Part shown: piece by piece, positions 1 through 9,800 of the stretch
Layout of the letters: each line of letters begins with the position of its first letter
Position numbering within the stretch: position 1 is the stretch's first letter
NCBI RefSeq assembly: GCF_030160015.1
Contig: NZ_BSNN01000002.1
Span: 248,001 to 312,000, forward strand
Reading direction: 5' to 3'
DNA from: Amylibacter marinus
GTDB taxonomy: Bacteria; Pseudomonadota; Alphaproteobacteria; Rhodobacterales; Rhodobacteraceae
Length of the DNA: 64,000 nt
Position numbers and translations under genes: made by a program
Notes under the pieces: model-generated
The model's database searches: none
Told to the model about the DNA's origin: nothing
What the model saw: only the letters and a program-made list of their open reading frames with translations

Positions 1-638
1 ATCATCGGGGTGCGGCCCAAACCACCGCCCACAATCACCTGATAGCCCGGCTCGCCCGCCGCATTGCGACGTAAACGCAGGCCAATATCATGGGCCTTGA
101 TCACCGCGCGATCGGTTTCAGATCCTGTGATCGCGATTTTAAACTTGCGGCCCAAGAAGGCAAATTCCGGGTGATCGGTTGACCATTGGCGCAGCAGTTC
201 TGCGGTGGGGCGGGGGTCTTCTATCTCGTCAGCCGCCGCACCAGCAAAATGATCAGAGGTCACGTTACGGATACAATTCCCAGAGGTTTGAATGGCGTGC
301 ATATCAACCTCGGCCAAGGCATCCAACATATCTGGCACATCCGTCAGTTTTGGCCAGTTGTATTGAATGTTTTGGCGGGTGGTGAAGTGGCCATAACCGC
401 GGTCATATTTATCGGCGATATGCGCCAGCATGCGCATTTTAGCGGAATTCAGGGTCCCATAGGGCACCGCCACGCGCAGCATATAGGCATGCAATTGCAG
501 ATACAGGCCATTCATCAGGCGCAGGGGGCGAAACTCCTCCTCGGTCAGCGCACCTTCTACACGGCGCTCTACCTGCTTGCGGAACTGGCTTACACGTTGC
601 TGGTTAAACTCTTTGTCAAACTGGCTATAGCTGTACAT
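1..638 (-). CDS. cysI: Assimilatory sulfite/nitrite reductase hemoprotein, N-terminal part (cut by window edge)
   Basis: The gene reads from an ATG at 636-638 to the window edge, giving 212 residues without a stop. The family has about 550 residues, so this is the N-terminal ferredoxin-like half domain and the start of the first catalytic domain. Visible family motifs are TTRQNIQYNW (about residues 86-95) and SGNCIRNVT (about 119-127). The siroheme/4Fe-4S cysteines lie outside the window. The likely role is six-electron reduction of sulfite to sulfide for cysteine synthesis in the cytoplasm. A nitrite reductase of the same family cannot be fully excluded. It starts one base after the DUF2849 stop, with a GGAGG-type RBS inside that gene's end, so the two are co-transcribed and probably translationally coupled. 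Confidence 0.9.
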   Translation of the reverse strand, partial: MYSYSQFDKEFNQQRVSQFRKQVERRVEGALTEEEFRPLRLMNGLYLQLHAYMLRVAVPYGTLNSAKMRMLAHIADKYDRGYGHFTTRQNIQYNWPKLTDVPDMLDALAEVDMHAIQTSGNCIRNVTSDHFAGAAADEIEDPRPTAELLRQWSTDHPEFAFLGRKFKIAITGSETDRAVIKAHDIGLRLRRNAAGEPGYQVIVGGGLGRTPM

Positions 639-639
639 T

Positions 640-939
640 TTATTGGGCCTCCTGCTTTCCGTGAATATAATTCGACGGGCCTTTGGTGCGGAATTCTTCG
701 CGGAAATGGGTGGGGATGGGCGTACCATCTTTCATCTCTGCATTGGCCAAATAGGGGCCAACCAGCAGATCCGCTAATTTCAAGGCCTTGGCCAGCTCTG
801 TATTGGCCACGGCTTCGTCTTCGATCAGCCATGCTTGGTCATGGAACAATACCCATTCGCCAGAGGCGTTTAGATAAACGACATCGCCTTCAATTAGGCG
901 GTTGGCTGTCAGGACTTTGGGTGTGTATGCGCGTGCCAT
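640..939 (-). CDS. DUF2849 domain protein of the sulfur-assimilation operon
   Basis: This 99-residue cytoplasmic protein matches my memory of the DUF2849 family. It has an N-terminal stretch like MARAYTPKVLTANRL, a GDVVYL segment and a DGTPIPTHFREEFR-like C-terminal part. The family is found almost only in alphaproteobacteria, next to siroheme and sulfite reductase genes. Its biochemical role is not established; electron delivery or assembly for the reductase is only an inference from the neighbourhood. It is the first gene of the minus-strand operon that continues into cysI one base later. It faces away from an Lrp-type regulator across a 157-base region with repeated palindromic sites. Confidence 0.85.
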   Translation of the reverse strand: MARAYTPKVLTANRLIEGDVVYLNASGEWVLFHDQAWLIEDEAVANTELAKALKLADLLVGPYLANAEMKDGTPIPTHFREEFRTKGPSNYIHGKQEAQ

Positions 940-991
940 GTTGTAAAAACCATTGATTAAACTTCGATCACCACGTTATATAGGGTGCAGC

Positions 992-1075
992 GGGAAAATA
1001 TTCCACTAAAATACGTACAATCCCTGTAGAATAGGAAATAAATCCCACAATAATATCGGATGGGAATTAATTCCC
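992..1075. promoter_or_regulatory. Three repeated GGGAA-TTCCC-like operators in the divergent cys/lrp promoter region
   Basis: Between the divergent DUF2849-cysI operon and the Lrp gene are three related sites: GGGAAAATATTCC (992-1004), GGAAATAAATCCC (1034-1046) and a perfect 14-base palindrome, GGGAATTAATTCCC (1062-1075). Their centres are about 42 and 28 bases apart. Lrp/AsnC proteins are oligomers that usually bind several phased palindromic sites, so these are good candidates for binding by the adjacent regulator. That link is inference; the sites themselves are seen directly. Confidence 0.55.
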
Positions 1076-1096
1076 CAGCAATGATGGATTTAAAGA

Positions 1097-1558
1097 ATGG
1101 TGACCCAACTAGATGCCATAGATCGAAAAATACTTGCTGAATTGCAAGCGGATGCCTCGCAATCCTTGGATGAAATTGCCAAAAAGGTTGGCGCTTCTAA
1201 AACGCCTGTTTGGAATCGCATCCGCAAACTGCGTGATAGCGGTCTGATCAAAAGCCAAACAGTTATTCTGGATCCAGATAAACTGGGCCTAGAGGCCTGT
1301 TTTTTTGTGCTGGTGCGCACTTCAGAACACGAGAAAGATTGGCAGGATCGGTTTCTAACCGCGCTGTTAGAGCGCGAAGAGGTGTTAGAGGCACACCGCT
1401 TGGCAGGAGATATCGACTATATTCTAAAAGTACGGGTGAAAAATGCCAAAGCCTATGATGATTTTTATCAGGCACTGATTTCAGAAGTGAAAATATTCAA
1501 CATGACCGCACTGCTTTCTATGGAAGAGATCAAGTCCACATTGCGCCTGCCAGTCTAG
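1097..1558 (+). CDS. Lrp/AsnC family transcriptional regulator
   Basis: This 153-residue protein has the standard Lrp layout: an N-terminal winged helix-turn-helix (about residues 4-60; LDAIDRKILAELQADAS and VGASKTPVWNRIRKLRDSGLI are typical) and a C-terminal RAM domain (about 65-145) for ligand binding and oligomerisation. The gene is divergent from DUF2849-cysI, with three palindromic sites in the shared promoter region. A role in sulfur or amino-acid assimilation control and autoregulation is therefore likely but inferred. Its stop is directly adjacent to the stop of the convergent downstream gene, with no spare bases. Confidence 0.92.
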   Translation: MVTQLDAIDRKILAELQADASQSLDEIAKKVGASKTPVWNRIRKLRDSGLIKSQTVILDPDKLGLEACFFVLVRTSEHEKDWQDRFLTALLEREEVLEAHRLAGDIDYILKVRVKNAKAYDDFYQALISEVKIFNMTALLSMEEIKSTLRLPV

Positions 1559-1963
1559 CTATTTCTTCTGCAACAGATCGGATTTCTTACGCACGATAAC
1601 ACTGCGCAGATCATGCATGGCCAGCAACAGATCATCGGCCAATATTTCAATTTGGCTGTCGGTTGCCTTGGATTGCATCCACTGGGTGGTCAGGTTCAAA
1701 TGATCAATCGCGCGGTAAATATCATCAATCTGTCGATCGGCAATGGTCTTGCGCCGCTGGACAATCCATTTCTCGATTTCTTCGCGCTCTGCATCGGTTG
1801 GCGGCTCGTCCCCTTGGGGCTTTATCTCGCCTTTTTGCAAATTCAATGTGGCGATCTGCTTGAAATCCAGCCGCCGGTGGCGGTTTTCCGTATCCATTCG
1901 AAATACCGCCGCACCATTCTCCTTGGTTCTAAAAAACAGATTTTCTGGCTTTTGCATATTCAA
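1559..1963 (-). CDS. Conserved hypothetical protein, 134 residues
   Basis: I do not recognise a named family. The protein is soluble, has no signal peptide or membrane segment, and is rich in charged residues. Residues 1-60 are probably beta-rich or disordered (RMDTENRHRRLDFKQIATLN). Residues 60-134 look helical, with ERE.IEKWI and DDIYRAIDHLNLTTQWM segments. Codon use resembles its neighbours. It is convergent with the Lrp gene, their stop codons abutting, and lies 30 bases downstream of the aspartate aminotransferase stop on the same strand, so it may be co-transcribed with it. Function is unknown. Confidence 0.65.
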   Translation of the reverse strand: MNMQKPENLFFRTKENGAAVFRMDTENRHRRLDFKQIATLNLQKGEIKPQGDEPPTDAEREEIEKWIVQRRKTIADRQIDDIYRAIDHLNLTTQWMQSKATDSQIEILADDLLLAMHDLRSVIVRKKSDLLQKK

Positions 1964-1993
1964 CGCCTAAATTAAGGAAATTTTGAGTTATAT

Positions 1994-3211
<1,218 letters not shown>

Positions 3212-3299
3212 TCAATTCCTCATTCTTAGAGCGCAGGAACAGGTGTTACAAGTTCGGTTTTCTTGTTGACCTTTGGGGTTAAAAAAAACAAAAGACCCT

Positions 3300-3572
3300 A
3301 TGACTGATCCGACCGAAACACATGAAACGCGCCTGAAACGGTTGCGCCTGCGCTCTTGGCGGCGCGGGATCAAAGAGATGGATCTGATTTTGGGGGGCTT
3401 TGCAGATCATAAAATGGCCTCGCTTAGCGTGGCCGAGCTGGACGAGCATGAGATCATGATGTCCGAACATGATCACGATTTATATATGTGGATCAGCGAG
3501 CAACAGCCCGCGCCAATCGAGTTGGCCTCGGCGCTGGATCGGGTTCGACGCTATTTTCTGGAAACTAAATAA
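3300..3572 (+). CDS. sdhE: SdhE-type FAD assembly factor for succinate dehydrogenase (DUF339)
   Basis: This small 90-residue protein has the RGxxE signature (RRGIKEMD, about residues 20-27) and an HDLYMWISEQQPAP segment typical of the SdhE/Sdh5/YgfY family. These proteins bind SdhA and promote covalent attachment of FAD. The reading frame is open further upstream from a TTG at 3273, but the ATG at 3300 gives the usual family length and N-terminus and is preferred. The gene stands alone between the divergent aspC and ldtR. The catalytic partner sdhA is not in this window. Confidence 0.9.
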   Translation: MTDPTETHETRLKRLRLRSWRRGIKEMDLILGGFADHKMASLSVAELDEHEIMMSEHDHDLYMWISEQQPAPIELASALDRVRRYFLETK

Positions 3573-3656
3573 AATCTTCTACAAACCGCTGTAAATTTAA
3601 CGGCTTATTTGAATTTATGCTTCACAAAGGTCTCAGCAGAAAGTCGGAGACACTAT

Positions 3657-4181
3657 ATGAGCATCCATTCACCCTTGAATTCCCAAAAGAAAAATGTGGA
3701 ATCCAGCGAACCACCCGCCCGCGATTTCCTCAGCAACTATCTTGATACACTTGGGATGGTCGAACGCATGCACCGCTTGTTACTGGATGTAATCAAGGAC
3801 GAGTTCGAGCGCCTTGGTTTGTTGGACATCAATTCTGTACAGGCATTGCTGTTGTTTAACATTGGGAATAACGAGGTGACCGCTGGTGAGTTGAAATCAC
3901 GCGGCTACTATCAGGGTTCAAATGTCTCGTATAATCTGAAAAAGCTGGTTGAATCAGACTATATGCATCACAAACGCTGTGAAATTGATCGTCGCGCGGT
4001 GCGGGTTAAATTGACCGAACGCGGTCAGGAAATCAGTAAAATCGTAGGGGAGCTGTTCGAGCGACACGCCCAAGGCATGCTTGGGAGATCAGTTTTGGAA
4101 GACGAAACCCTGAATGATATCAATCGCGCATTGCATAAGGTCGAGCGCTATTGGACAGATCAGATTCGCTACATTTACTAA
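3657..4181 (+). CDS. ldtR: MarR-family winged-helix regulator, LdtR type
   Basis: This 174-residue MarR-family protein has a helical dimerisation segment (ERMHRLLLDVIKDEFERLGL), a winged helix (VTAGELKSRGYYQGSNVSYNLKKLVESDYM) and a wing with DRRAVRVKLTERG. The YYQGSNVSYNLKKL recognition helix matches the LdtR group known from Rhizobiales and Rhodobacterales, where it controls an L,D-transpeptidase and envelope stress genes. That target is recalled for the family, not shown here. The start at 3657 follows GGAG; a longer TTG start at 3609 lacks one. The downstream neighbour hemA has its own 95-base leader. Confidence 0.85.
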   Translation: MSIHSPLNSQKKNVESSEPPARDFLSNYLDTLGMVERMHRLLLDVIKDEFERLGLLDINSVQALLLFNIGNNEVTAGELKSRGYYQGSNVSYNLKKLVESDYMHHKRCEIDRRAVRVKLTERGQEISKIVGELFERHAQGMLGRSVLEDETLNDINRALHKVERYWTDQIRYIY

Positions 4182-4276
4182 TCGCAATTTTTTAGGGGGA
4201 GGATGCGGCGTTTTGCATCTTAATATTTCCTAAAACATTTGCTAGACTGCGTTCATTCTTACTGATGGACCTAGCT

Positions 4277-5500
4277 ATGAATTACGACAGCCAGATCGAC
4301 AAAGCCCTTGATGCACTACATTCAGAGGGGCGTTATCGCGTATTCCAGGATATTAGCCGTATCAACGGGCGATTCCCCTCCGCCAATTGGATCGATGAAA
4401 ACGGTGATAAACAGCAGATCACGGTTTGGTGTGGAAACGACTATCTTGGCATGGGTCAACATCCGGCGGTGATCGCAGCTATGCACGAAACACTAGATGT
4501 GGCTGGCGTCGGTTCAGGCGGCACACGTAATATTTCTGGCAACACAGTTTATCATAAGGCCCTAGAGGCCGAATTGGCCGATTTACATCAGAAAGAGGCG
4601 GCCCTGCTGTTTACCTCTGCCTATAATGCAAACGAGGCAACTCTTTCTGCTCTGCCAAAGTTGTTTCCGGGGCTGATTATCCTGTCTGATGCTTTGAATC
4701 ACGCCTCGATGATCGAAGGTATCCGCCACGGAAACTGTGAAAAGCATATTTTCCGCCACAATGATGTGGCCCATTTACGTCAGATACTAGAAACACTGCC
4801 AGCGAATGCGCCCAAGGTTATTGCCTTTGAAAGCCTCTATTCCATGGATGGAGACTTTGCGCCAATCGAGGAAATCTGCGATTTGGCAGATGAATTCTCG
4901 GCGCTCACCTATGTCGACGAGGTGCATGCCGTCGGTCTCTATGGGCCTCGTGGCGGGGGTGTTTGCGAACAACGCCAAATTCTGGATCGGGTAGATATTT
5001 TTAACGGGACACTTGCCAAGGCCTATGGCGTAATCGGGGGTTATATCGCGGCCTCTACGCGTTTTGTGGATGCCATCCGCTCTTATGCACCAGGTTTCAT
5101 CTTCACATCTTCCTTGCCGCCTGCGGTTGCCGCCGCAGCCCAAGCATCCGTTAAGCATTTGAAATCAGATAATTCTTTGCGCATTCAGCATCAAGAAATC
5201 GCAGCACAGTTAAAATTGCGCTTCAAGGCTATGGGGTTGCCGCTGGATGATCAAGGTAGCCATATCGTACCCGTACATGTGGGGGATCCCGTGAAATGTA
5301 AGATGATCTCGGACCGCTTGCTCAAGGACTACGGAATTTATGTGCAACCAATCAATTTTCCCACGGTGCCCCGCGGTACGGAACGGCTGCGTTTTACGCC
5401 ATCACCGGTGCACAGCCAAGAGATGATTGATGCTCTTCTGACCGCCATGGATGCGCTTTGGTCGCATTGCGAACTTAGTCGGCTGAAAACCTCCGCATAA
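4277..5500 (+). CDS. hemA: 5-aminolevulinate synthase
   Basis: This PLP enzyme condenses glycine with succinyl-CoA to 5-aminolevulinate, the first step of tetrapyrrole synthesis by the Shemin route of alphaproteobacteria. It has 407 residues from the ATG at 4277. That start puts the PLP lysine of [10 protein letters not shown] at K248, the number known for the Rhodobacter enzyme, so it is preferred over the ATG four codons upstream (4265). Other motifs are [29 protein letters not shown] and FTSSLPP. It is alone in its transcription unit, with ldtR upstream and a rodZ-like gene downstream. Confidence 0.96.
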   Translation: MNYDSQIDKALDALHSEGRYRVFQDISRINGRFPSANWIDENGDKQQITVWCGNDYLGMGQHPAVIAAMHETLDVAGVGSGGTRNISGNTVYHKALEAELADLHQKEAALLFTSAYNANEATLSALPKLFPGLIILSDALNHASMIEGIRHGNCEKHIFRHNDVAHLRQILETLPANAPKVIAFESLYSMDGDFAPIEEICDLADEFSALTYVDEVHAVGLYGPRGGGVCEQRQILDRVDIFNGTLAKAYGVIGGYIAASTRFVDAIRSYAPGFIFTSSLPPAVAAAAQASVKHLKSDNSLRIQHQEIAAQLKLRFKAMGLPLDDQGSHIVPVHVGDPVKCKMISDRLLKDYGIYVQPINFPTVPRGTERLRFTPSPVHSQEMIDALLTAMDALWSHCELSRLKTSA

Positions 5501-5562
5501 ACCATTATAACAACCAAGGGGTGACCGCAGGTATAAAAATGTGTTAATACAAGTGGTAACGA

Positions 5563-5588
5563 GAGATCGAGCACAGCGAATCGATCTC
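5563..5588. repeat. Perfect 8-bp inverted repeat upstream of the rodZ-like gene
   Basis: GAGATCGA (5563-5570) and TCGATCTC (5581-5588) are exact inverted repeats around a 10-base spacer, 33 bases before the rodZ-like start codon. No T-run follows, so it is not a Rho-independent terminator of hemA. It could be an operator or an RNA hairpin in the leader. The structure is seen; the role is unknown. Confidence 0.5.
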
Positions 5589-5620
5589 CAAGAGGCGATA
5601 AGGTTGGGGTTGGGTCGTTC

Positions 5621-6781
5621 ATGGACCAGGTTTCTGACATCGATGGACCGCAAGGGTATGATGCATTTTCTGTGTCTCTTGGTGACAAGATGCGCGGCGA
5701 ACGCGCGACCTTGGGAAAAACATTAGAAGATGTCGAATCCGAGCTGAAACTACGCCGCGAAGTTTTGGTCGCTATCGAAGACTGTAATCTAGAGGGATTT
5801 GCCTCGCCCAGCTTCATCGCAGGTTATGTGCGCTCTTATGCTGCTCATCTGGAATTAGACCCCCAAGAGTGTTTTGAACAGTTTTGCCAAGAAAGTGGCT
5901 TTGTTGGCATTCAATCTCAAATCGATACGGGAAAAACACCGACCACAAAGAAAATGCCCAATTCGCGCAAGCAAATTGATGAGGCGCTATTAAATCCGCG
6001 CATCCCACACCGCATGGCGAAATCAGGAATGTTTGCGGAATTCTCACTATCTGGATTGGTTTCTCTTGCGGTGGTGACCCTTTTGATTGGGGGGCTTAGT
6101 TGGGGTAGCCTTACGGTTTTGAAAGAGGTTCAGCGCGTGCAATTTGCACCAGTGAATGACGTGCCAACAGTTGTACCGCATGTCGCGATTTTGAATTCGG
6201 ACGATAGCGAGAGTCAGATCGACGATCTGAAGACGGCACGCGAATTGGCCGAGGAAAAAGACCGCCGTCTAGCTGAGTTATACCGCCCAACAGAGCTTAC
6301 AGTGCCGCGCCTAACGCCGCGCGATGGGCCAATTTCGGGCATCGACCCCACCAGTTTCGGCGTATTTGCCGCGCGCGCGCCTGATGTTTCTGTAGAGAAA
6401 ATCGATGCAGTTATCCAACCCCCACAGGTTACAGAGACAGGTCCGCTGTCTGTTGATGTAGTCGCGTTAAAGCCCGCATGGGTTAGGGTTTTTCAGGCCG
6501 ATGGCAAAATATTGTTCGAAAAAATCCTTGATTCTGGTCAGCGTTACCGCGTGCCAGCAGATGCCGCGGACGCCTTGATGCGTGCTGGGAATGCCGGTGC
6601 GGTCTATCTGATGGTTGGGGATGATCTCTTTGGCCCTGTTGGCGCTGGAACCAGCGTGGCACGCAAGGTCGCCCTAAGCCCTGATGCAATTGCCGAGGTT
6701 TATGAAAAGGCAACGCCCACATTGGATAATCCCCTACAGGCGCCAATAAACCAAGCAATCACTGCCGAAGCTGCGCGATAG
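5621..6781 (+). CDS. RodZ-like membrane protein: N-terminal HTH, one TM helix, C-terminal DUF4115
   Basis: This 386-residue protein has a cytoplasmic Xre-like helix-turn-helix (about residues 18-75: SLGDKMRGERATLGKTLEDVE), a basic linker, one transmembrane helix (about 142-162: SLSGLVSLAVVTLLIGGLSW), a periplasmic linker and a C-terminal DUF4115 beta domain (about 270-345, LKPAWVRVFQADGKILFEK). This is the RodZ architecture, which links MreB to the cell-shape machinery in E. coli. In alphaproteobacteria such a gene commonly precedes ispG, as here, 67 bases apart. A true cell-shape role is inferred. A TolA-like or regulatory role is the alternative. Confidence 0.82.
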   Translation: MDQVSDIDGPQGYDAFSVSLGDKMRGERATLGKTLEDVESELKLRREVLVAIEDCNLEGFASPSFIAGYVRSYAAHLELDPQECFEQFCQESGFVGIQSQIDTGKTPTTKKMPNSRKQIDEALLNPRIPHRMAKSGMFAEFSLSGLVSLAVVTLLIGGLSWGSLTVLKEVQRVQFAPVNDVPTVVPHVAILNSDDSESQIDDLKTARELAEEKDRRLAELYRPTELTVPRLTPRDGPISGIDPTSFGVFAARAPDVSVEKIDAVIQPPQVTETGPLSVDVVALKPAWVRVFQADGKILFEKILDSGQRYRVPADAADALMRAGNAGAVYLMVGDDLFGPVGAGTSVARKVALSPDAIAEVYEKATPTLDNPLQAPINQAITAEAAR

Positions 6782-6848
6782 CAACTTCTGTGATTGCGGA
6801 TTGATGTTGGTCTTCCTATAAAACAAACAAGTTTTTAGGAGTTTCCCC

Positions 6849-7970
6849 ATGAGCCTGACCTCCATCCGCCCCTGGCGCACAATCGAGCGGCGAAAATCAC
6901 GTAAAATACATGTAGGCTCGGTGCCTGTTGGCGGAGATGCACCAATTTCCGTGCAAACCATGACCAATACGCTAACCCATGATGCTAGTGCGACGATAAA
7001 GCAGGTTTTGGCCTGTGCCGAGGCAGGGGCCGATATCGTACGGGTCAGCTGTCCTGATGTGGACAGCACGTTGGCCATGAAAGAGATCTGTCGCGAAAGC
7101 CCCGTGCCCATCGTGGCCGACATCCATTTCCACTACAAGCGCGCCATCGAGGCCGCCGAGGCGGGTGCGGCATGTTTGCGTATTAACCCTGGCAACATCG
7201 GATCTCCAGAGCGCGTGCGCGAGGTGATTAGGGCCGCAAATGATCATGGTTGTTCCATCAGAATCGGGGTTAATGCCGGATCACTGGAAAAACACCTTCT
7301 GGAAAAATATGCGGAACCCTGCCCAAAGGCCATGATCGAAAGCGGGCTAGATCATATCCGCATCCTACAGGACAATGATTTTCACGAATTTAAAATCTCG
7401 GTAAAAGCATCCGATGTTTTCCTAGCCGCCGCCGCCTATCAAGGACTGGCCGAGGCCACCGATGCGCCAATTCATCTAGGCATCACCGAAGCAGGGGGGC
7501 TGACCAGCGGCACCATAAAATCTGCGATTGGATTGGGCAATCTATTGTGGTCGGGCATTGGTGATACGATCCGCGTCTCGCTATCTGCTGATCCGGTAGA
7601 AGAGGTGAAGGTCGGGTTCGAGATCCTTAAATCACTGGGCCTGCGCCACCGTGGTGTGAATATTATTTCCTGCCCGTCCTGTGCTCGCCAAGGTTTTGAT
7701 GTGATCGAAACGGTAGCAAAGCTAGAAGACCGCCTAGAGCATATAAAAACCCCAATGAGCCTCTCTATCATCGGCTGTGTGGTAAATGGGCCGGGCGAAG
7801 CCCTGATGACGGATGTAGGATTTACTGGCGGGGGTGCGGGGTCTGGAATGATCTATTGGGCTGGTAAACAAGATCACAAAATAGACAACGATAAGATGCT
7901 GGATCACATAGTCGAATTGGTCGAAAAACGTGCTGGAGAAATAGAAGAGGGTGCGAAATCCGATGCTTAA
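6849..7970 (+). CDS. ispG: 4-hydroxy-3-methylbut-2-enyl diphosphate synthase (IspG/GcpE)
   Basis: This 373-residue MEP-pathway enzyme converts MEcPP to HMBPP using a [4Fe-4S] cluster. The cluster ligands are visible: CPSC (275-278), C310 and E317 in GCVVNGPGE. The N-terminal TIM barrel shows [11 protein letters not shown] and [11 protein letters not shown]-like segments. A strong AGGAG at 6836-6840 precedes the ATG. Length matches the bacterial two-domain form. The gene follows rodZ-like and overlaps the DUF1499 gene by eight bases, so the two are probably translated together. Confidence 0.96.
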   Translation: MSLTSIRPWRTIERRKSRKIHVGSVPVGGDAPISVQTMTNTLTHDASATIKQVLACAEAGADIVRVSCPDVDSTLAMKEICRESPVPIVADIHFHYKRAIEAAEAGAACLRINPGNIGSPERVREVIRAANDHGCSIRIGVNAGSLEKHLLEKYAEPCPKAMIESGLDHIRILQDNDFHEFKISVKASDVFLAAAAYQGLAEATDAPIHLGITEAGGLTSGTIKSAIGLGNLLWSGIGDTIRVSLSADPVEEVKVGFEILKSLGLRHRGVNIISCPSCARQGFDVIETVAKLEDRLEHIKTPMSLSIIGCVVNGPGEALMTDVGFTGGGAGSGMIYWAGKQDHKIDNDKMLDHIVELVEKRAGEIEEGAKSDA

Positions 7971-8412
7971 GCTGGCCTATGGGGCGCTGTTTTTGGCGGC
8001 TCTGGTGGTGGGATCACAGGCGGCGATCCGTTTGGCATCGCAAAATAGTCAAGATTATATCTCGGATCCGTTTCAGGCGGTTTTACCCAAGACGCCCAAT
8101 GGGTATATTTCCACCGATGCCGAGGGACAATTTGAACTGCCCCTGCCTGTTATGGCGCAAAAACTGGCGGCACATATGCAAAACCTTGCGCGTACTACGA
8201 TCATCTCGCCCAACCAAGACCTTGCGCAGGGGCCCGTTACCTACCGGATACGCACATTATTGATGGGGTATCCGGATTACGTATCTATGGCCCTGCGCAC
8301 AGACGTTGCAGGCAAAGTTACCGTTAAAATTTTCTCGCGCTCACGGTTTGGGAGTAGTGATTTCGGGGTGAATAAAACCCGCGTGCAGGCTGTTTTGGCG
8401 GCTTTGAGGTAG
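7963..8412 (+). CDS. DUF1499 domain protein with N-terminal membrane anchor
   Basis: This 149-residue protein starts at an ATG inside the last codons of ispG (8-base overlap); a GTG at 7951 is a weaker alternative. Residues 3-22 ([20 protein letters not shown]) form a signal anchor or signal peptide. The rest is a DUF1499 domain with the typical ending [21 protein letters not shown]1499 has no defined function; members sit in the envelope or periplasm. The 3' end is overlapped on the opposite strand by the small Cys-rich exported protein (8341-8412), an unusually long convergent coding overlap of 72 bases. Confidence 0.8.
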   Translation: MLKLAYGALFLAALVVGSQAAIRLASQNSQDYISDPFQAVLPKTPNGYISTDAEGQFELPLPVMAQKLAAHMQNLARTTIISPNQDLAQGPVTYRIRTLLMGYPDYVSMALRTDVAGKVTVKIFSRSRFGSSDFGVNKTRVQAVLAALR

Positions 8413-8667
8413 TGTCGGAATAGGGCGCAAATCAGATGACAGGCAAGATCCGCTTAGCTCTCTCCACATGGGATTGTTTTGCGACATCTCACAGCGGGCC
8501 AAAAACTCGCGCCCCCCAACCTGTAGGCAAATCACCTGTCCCAATTCCAGCCGCTGGCCCGTTTTATCCGTGCAATAGCAATCGGGCCACTGCACATCAG
8601 CGCCCTCAGATAGGCTAGGGGAACCCAAGAGTAACACCCCCAAGACAGAGATCATAATTCGGTTCAT
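8341..8667 (-). CDS. Small exported cysteine-containing protein of unknown function, with C-terminal extension
   Basis: This 108-residue protein from the ATG at 8665-8667 has a signal peptide (MNRIMISVLGVLLLGSPSLS) followed by QWPDCYCTDKTGQRLELGQ, CLQVGG and RCEMSQNNPMWREL. I recall small roseobacter proteins with this Cys pattern that end soon after the NNPxWR segment. Here the frame runs on for about 40 residues and overlaps DUF1499 by 72 bases. A lost stop codon is therefore possible, and the ancestral end may lie near 8415-8430. The four core cysteines suggest two periplasmic disulfides. Function is unknown. Confidence 0.65.
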   Translation of the reverse strand: MNRIMISVLGVLLLGSPSLSEGADVQWPDCYCTDKTGQRLELGQVICLQVGGREFLARCEMSQNNPMWRELSGSCLSSDLRPIPTLPQSRQNSLHAGFIHPEITTPKP

Positions 8668-8744
8668 GCTCCACCATAACATAAAAAGATGAAAAATGCA
8701 CCTCTGCCCTTGACCCTACCCAAAACAACAGTGAAGACAGGGGT

Positions 8745-9800
8745 ATGGTACCTACAGATAAACTAGAACAAATTCTCGCTCGTTTCGCATTCCTAGAGGC
8801 CAAAATGGCCGATGGCTCTGCCATGGATGAAATCGCCGAAATGTCCAAAGAGTATTCCACGCTGAAACCGGTTGTTGACCAAATTCAGGCCTACCGTTTG
8901 CTGATCTCTGATATCGCCGAGGCCGAAGAGATGCTGAGTGACCCCGAGATGAAAGCCTTGGCAGAAGAGGAACTGCCCGCGCTGAAATCGGCCCTGCCAA
9001 ATGCCGAACGCGAGCTTCAGCTGTCGCTATTGCCCAAGGACGAGGCCGATGACAAGCCCGCGATTGTTGAAATCCGCGCCGGTACAGGTGGCGACGAGGC
9101 GGCGCTGTTTGCGGGGGATTTATTGCGCATGTACCAGCGGTTTTGCGAATCCAACGGGTGGAAGTTTGAGATCGTAGAGGGCAGCGAGACAGAGCTGGGC
9201 GGATATAAAGAGGTGATTGCCAACGTCAAAGGCGATGGCGTTTTTGCGCGGATGAAATTTGAAAGCGGTGTTCACCGTGTGCAACGCGTACCAGAAACAG
9301 AAAGCGGCGGGCGCGTGCATACCTCTGCTGCGACCGTAGCAATTATGCCCGAGGCAGAAAACGTAGATATCGATATCCCAGCCACAGATATCCGTCTGGA
9401 TACCTACCGCGCCTCTGGTGCGGGGGGGCAGCACGTGAATAAAACCGATTCTGCCGTGCGCATTACCCACCTGCCCACAGGGCTAATTGTTACCAGCTCG
9501 GAAAAATCACAGCACCGCAACCGTGAAATCGCCATGAACGTCTTGCGTACGCGCCTCTATGATATGCAACGCCAACAGGCCGCGGATGAGCGCGCCGCCA
9601 CACGTAAGGATCAGGTGGGATCGGGGGATCGTTCTGAACGCATTCGCACCTATAATTTCCCGCAAGGCAGGGTGTCCGATCACCGCATTAACCTTACGCT
9701 TTATAAGCTGGATCAGGTGATGCAGGGGGATCTGGACGAACTGATCGATGCGCTCATTGCCGATGATCAGGCAACCAAGCTGGCCGAACTAAACCCATGA
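8745..9800 (+). CDS. prfA: Peptide chain release factor 1
   Basis: RF1 recognises UAA and UAG and releases the finished peptide. The 351-residue protein has the release-factor coil domain, the GGQ catalytic loop (G227-G228-Q229) and the codon-recognition tripeptide P183-E184-T185 within RVPETES. The E. coli equivalent is PAT, and the PxT form marks RF1 rather than RF2. Its last four bases overlap prmC, whose product methylates the GGQ glutamine. This classic pair confirms both calls. Confidence 0.97.
   Translation: MVPTDKLEQILARFAFLEAKMADGSAMDEIAEMSKEYSTLKPVVDQIQAYRLLISDIAEAEEMLSDPEMKALAEEELPALKSALPNAERELQLSLLPKDEADDKPAIVEIRAGTGGDEAALFAGDLLRMYQRFCESNGWKFEIVEGSETELGGYKEVIANVKGDGVFARMKFESGVHRVQRVPETESGGRVHTSAATVAIMPEAENVDIDIPATDIRLDTYRASGAGGQHVNKTDSAVRITHLPTGLIVTSSEKSQHRNREIAMNVLRTRLYDMQRQQAADERAATRKDQVGSGDRSERIRTYNFPQGRVSDHRINLTLYKLDQVMQGDLDELIDALIADDQATKLAELNP

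Noticed and set aside
186-956. 256-codon plus-strand ORF
   Set aside because: It is antisense to cysI and DUF2849, which have clear family motifs; its product is low-quality (many W, H, R, Q) and it has no RBS.
4195-4230. GATGC/GCATC hairpin before hemA
   Set aside because: The stem is only five bases and could occur by chance; no T-run or known motif accompanies it.
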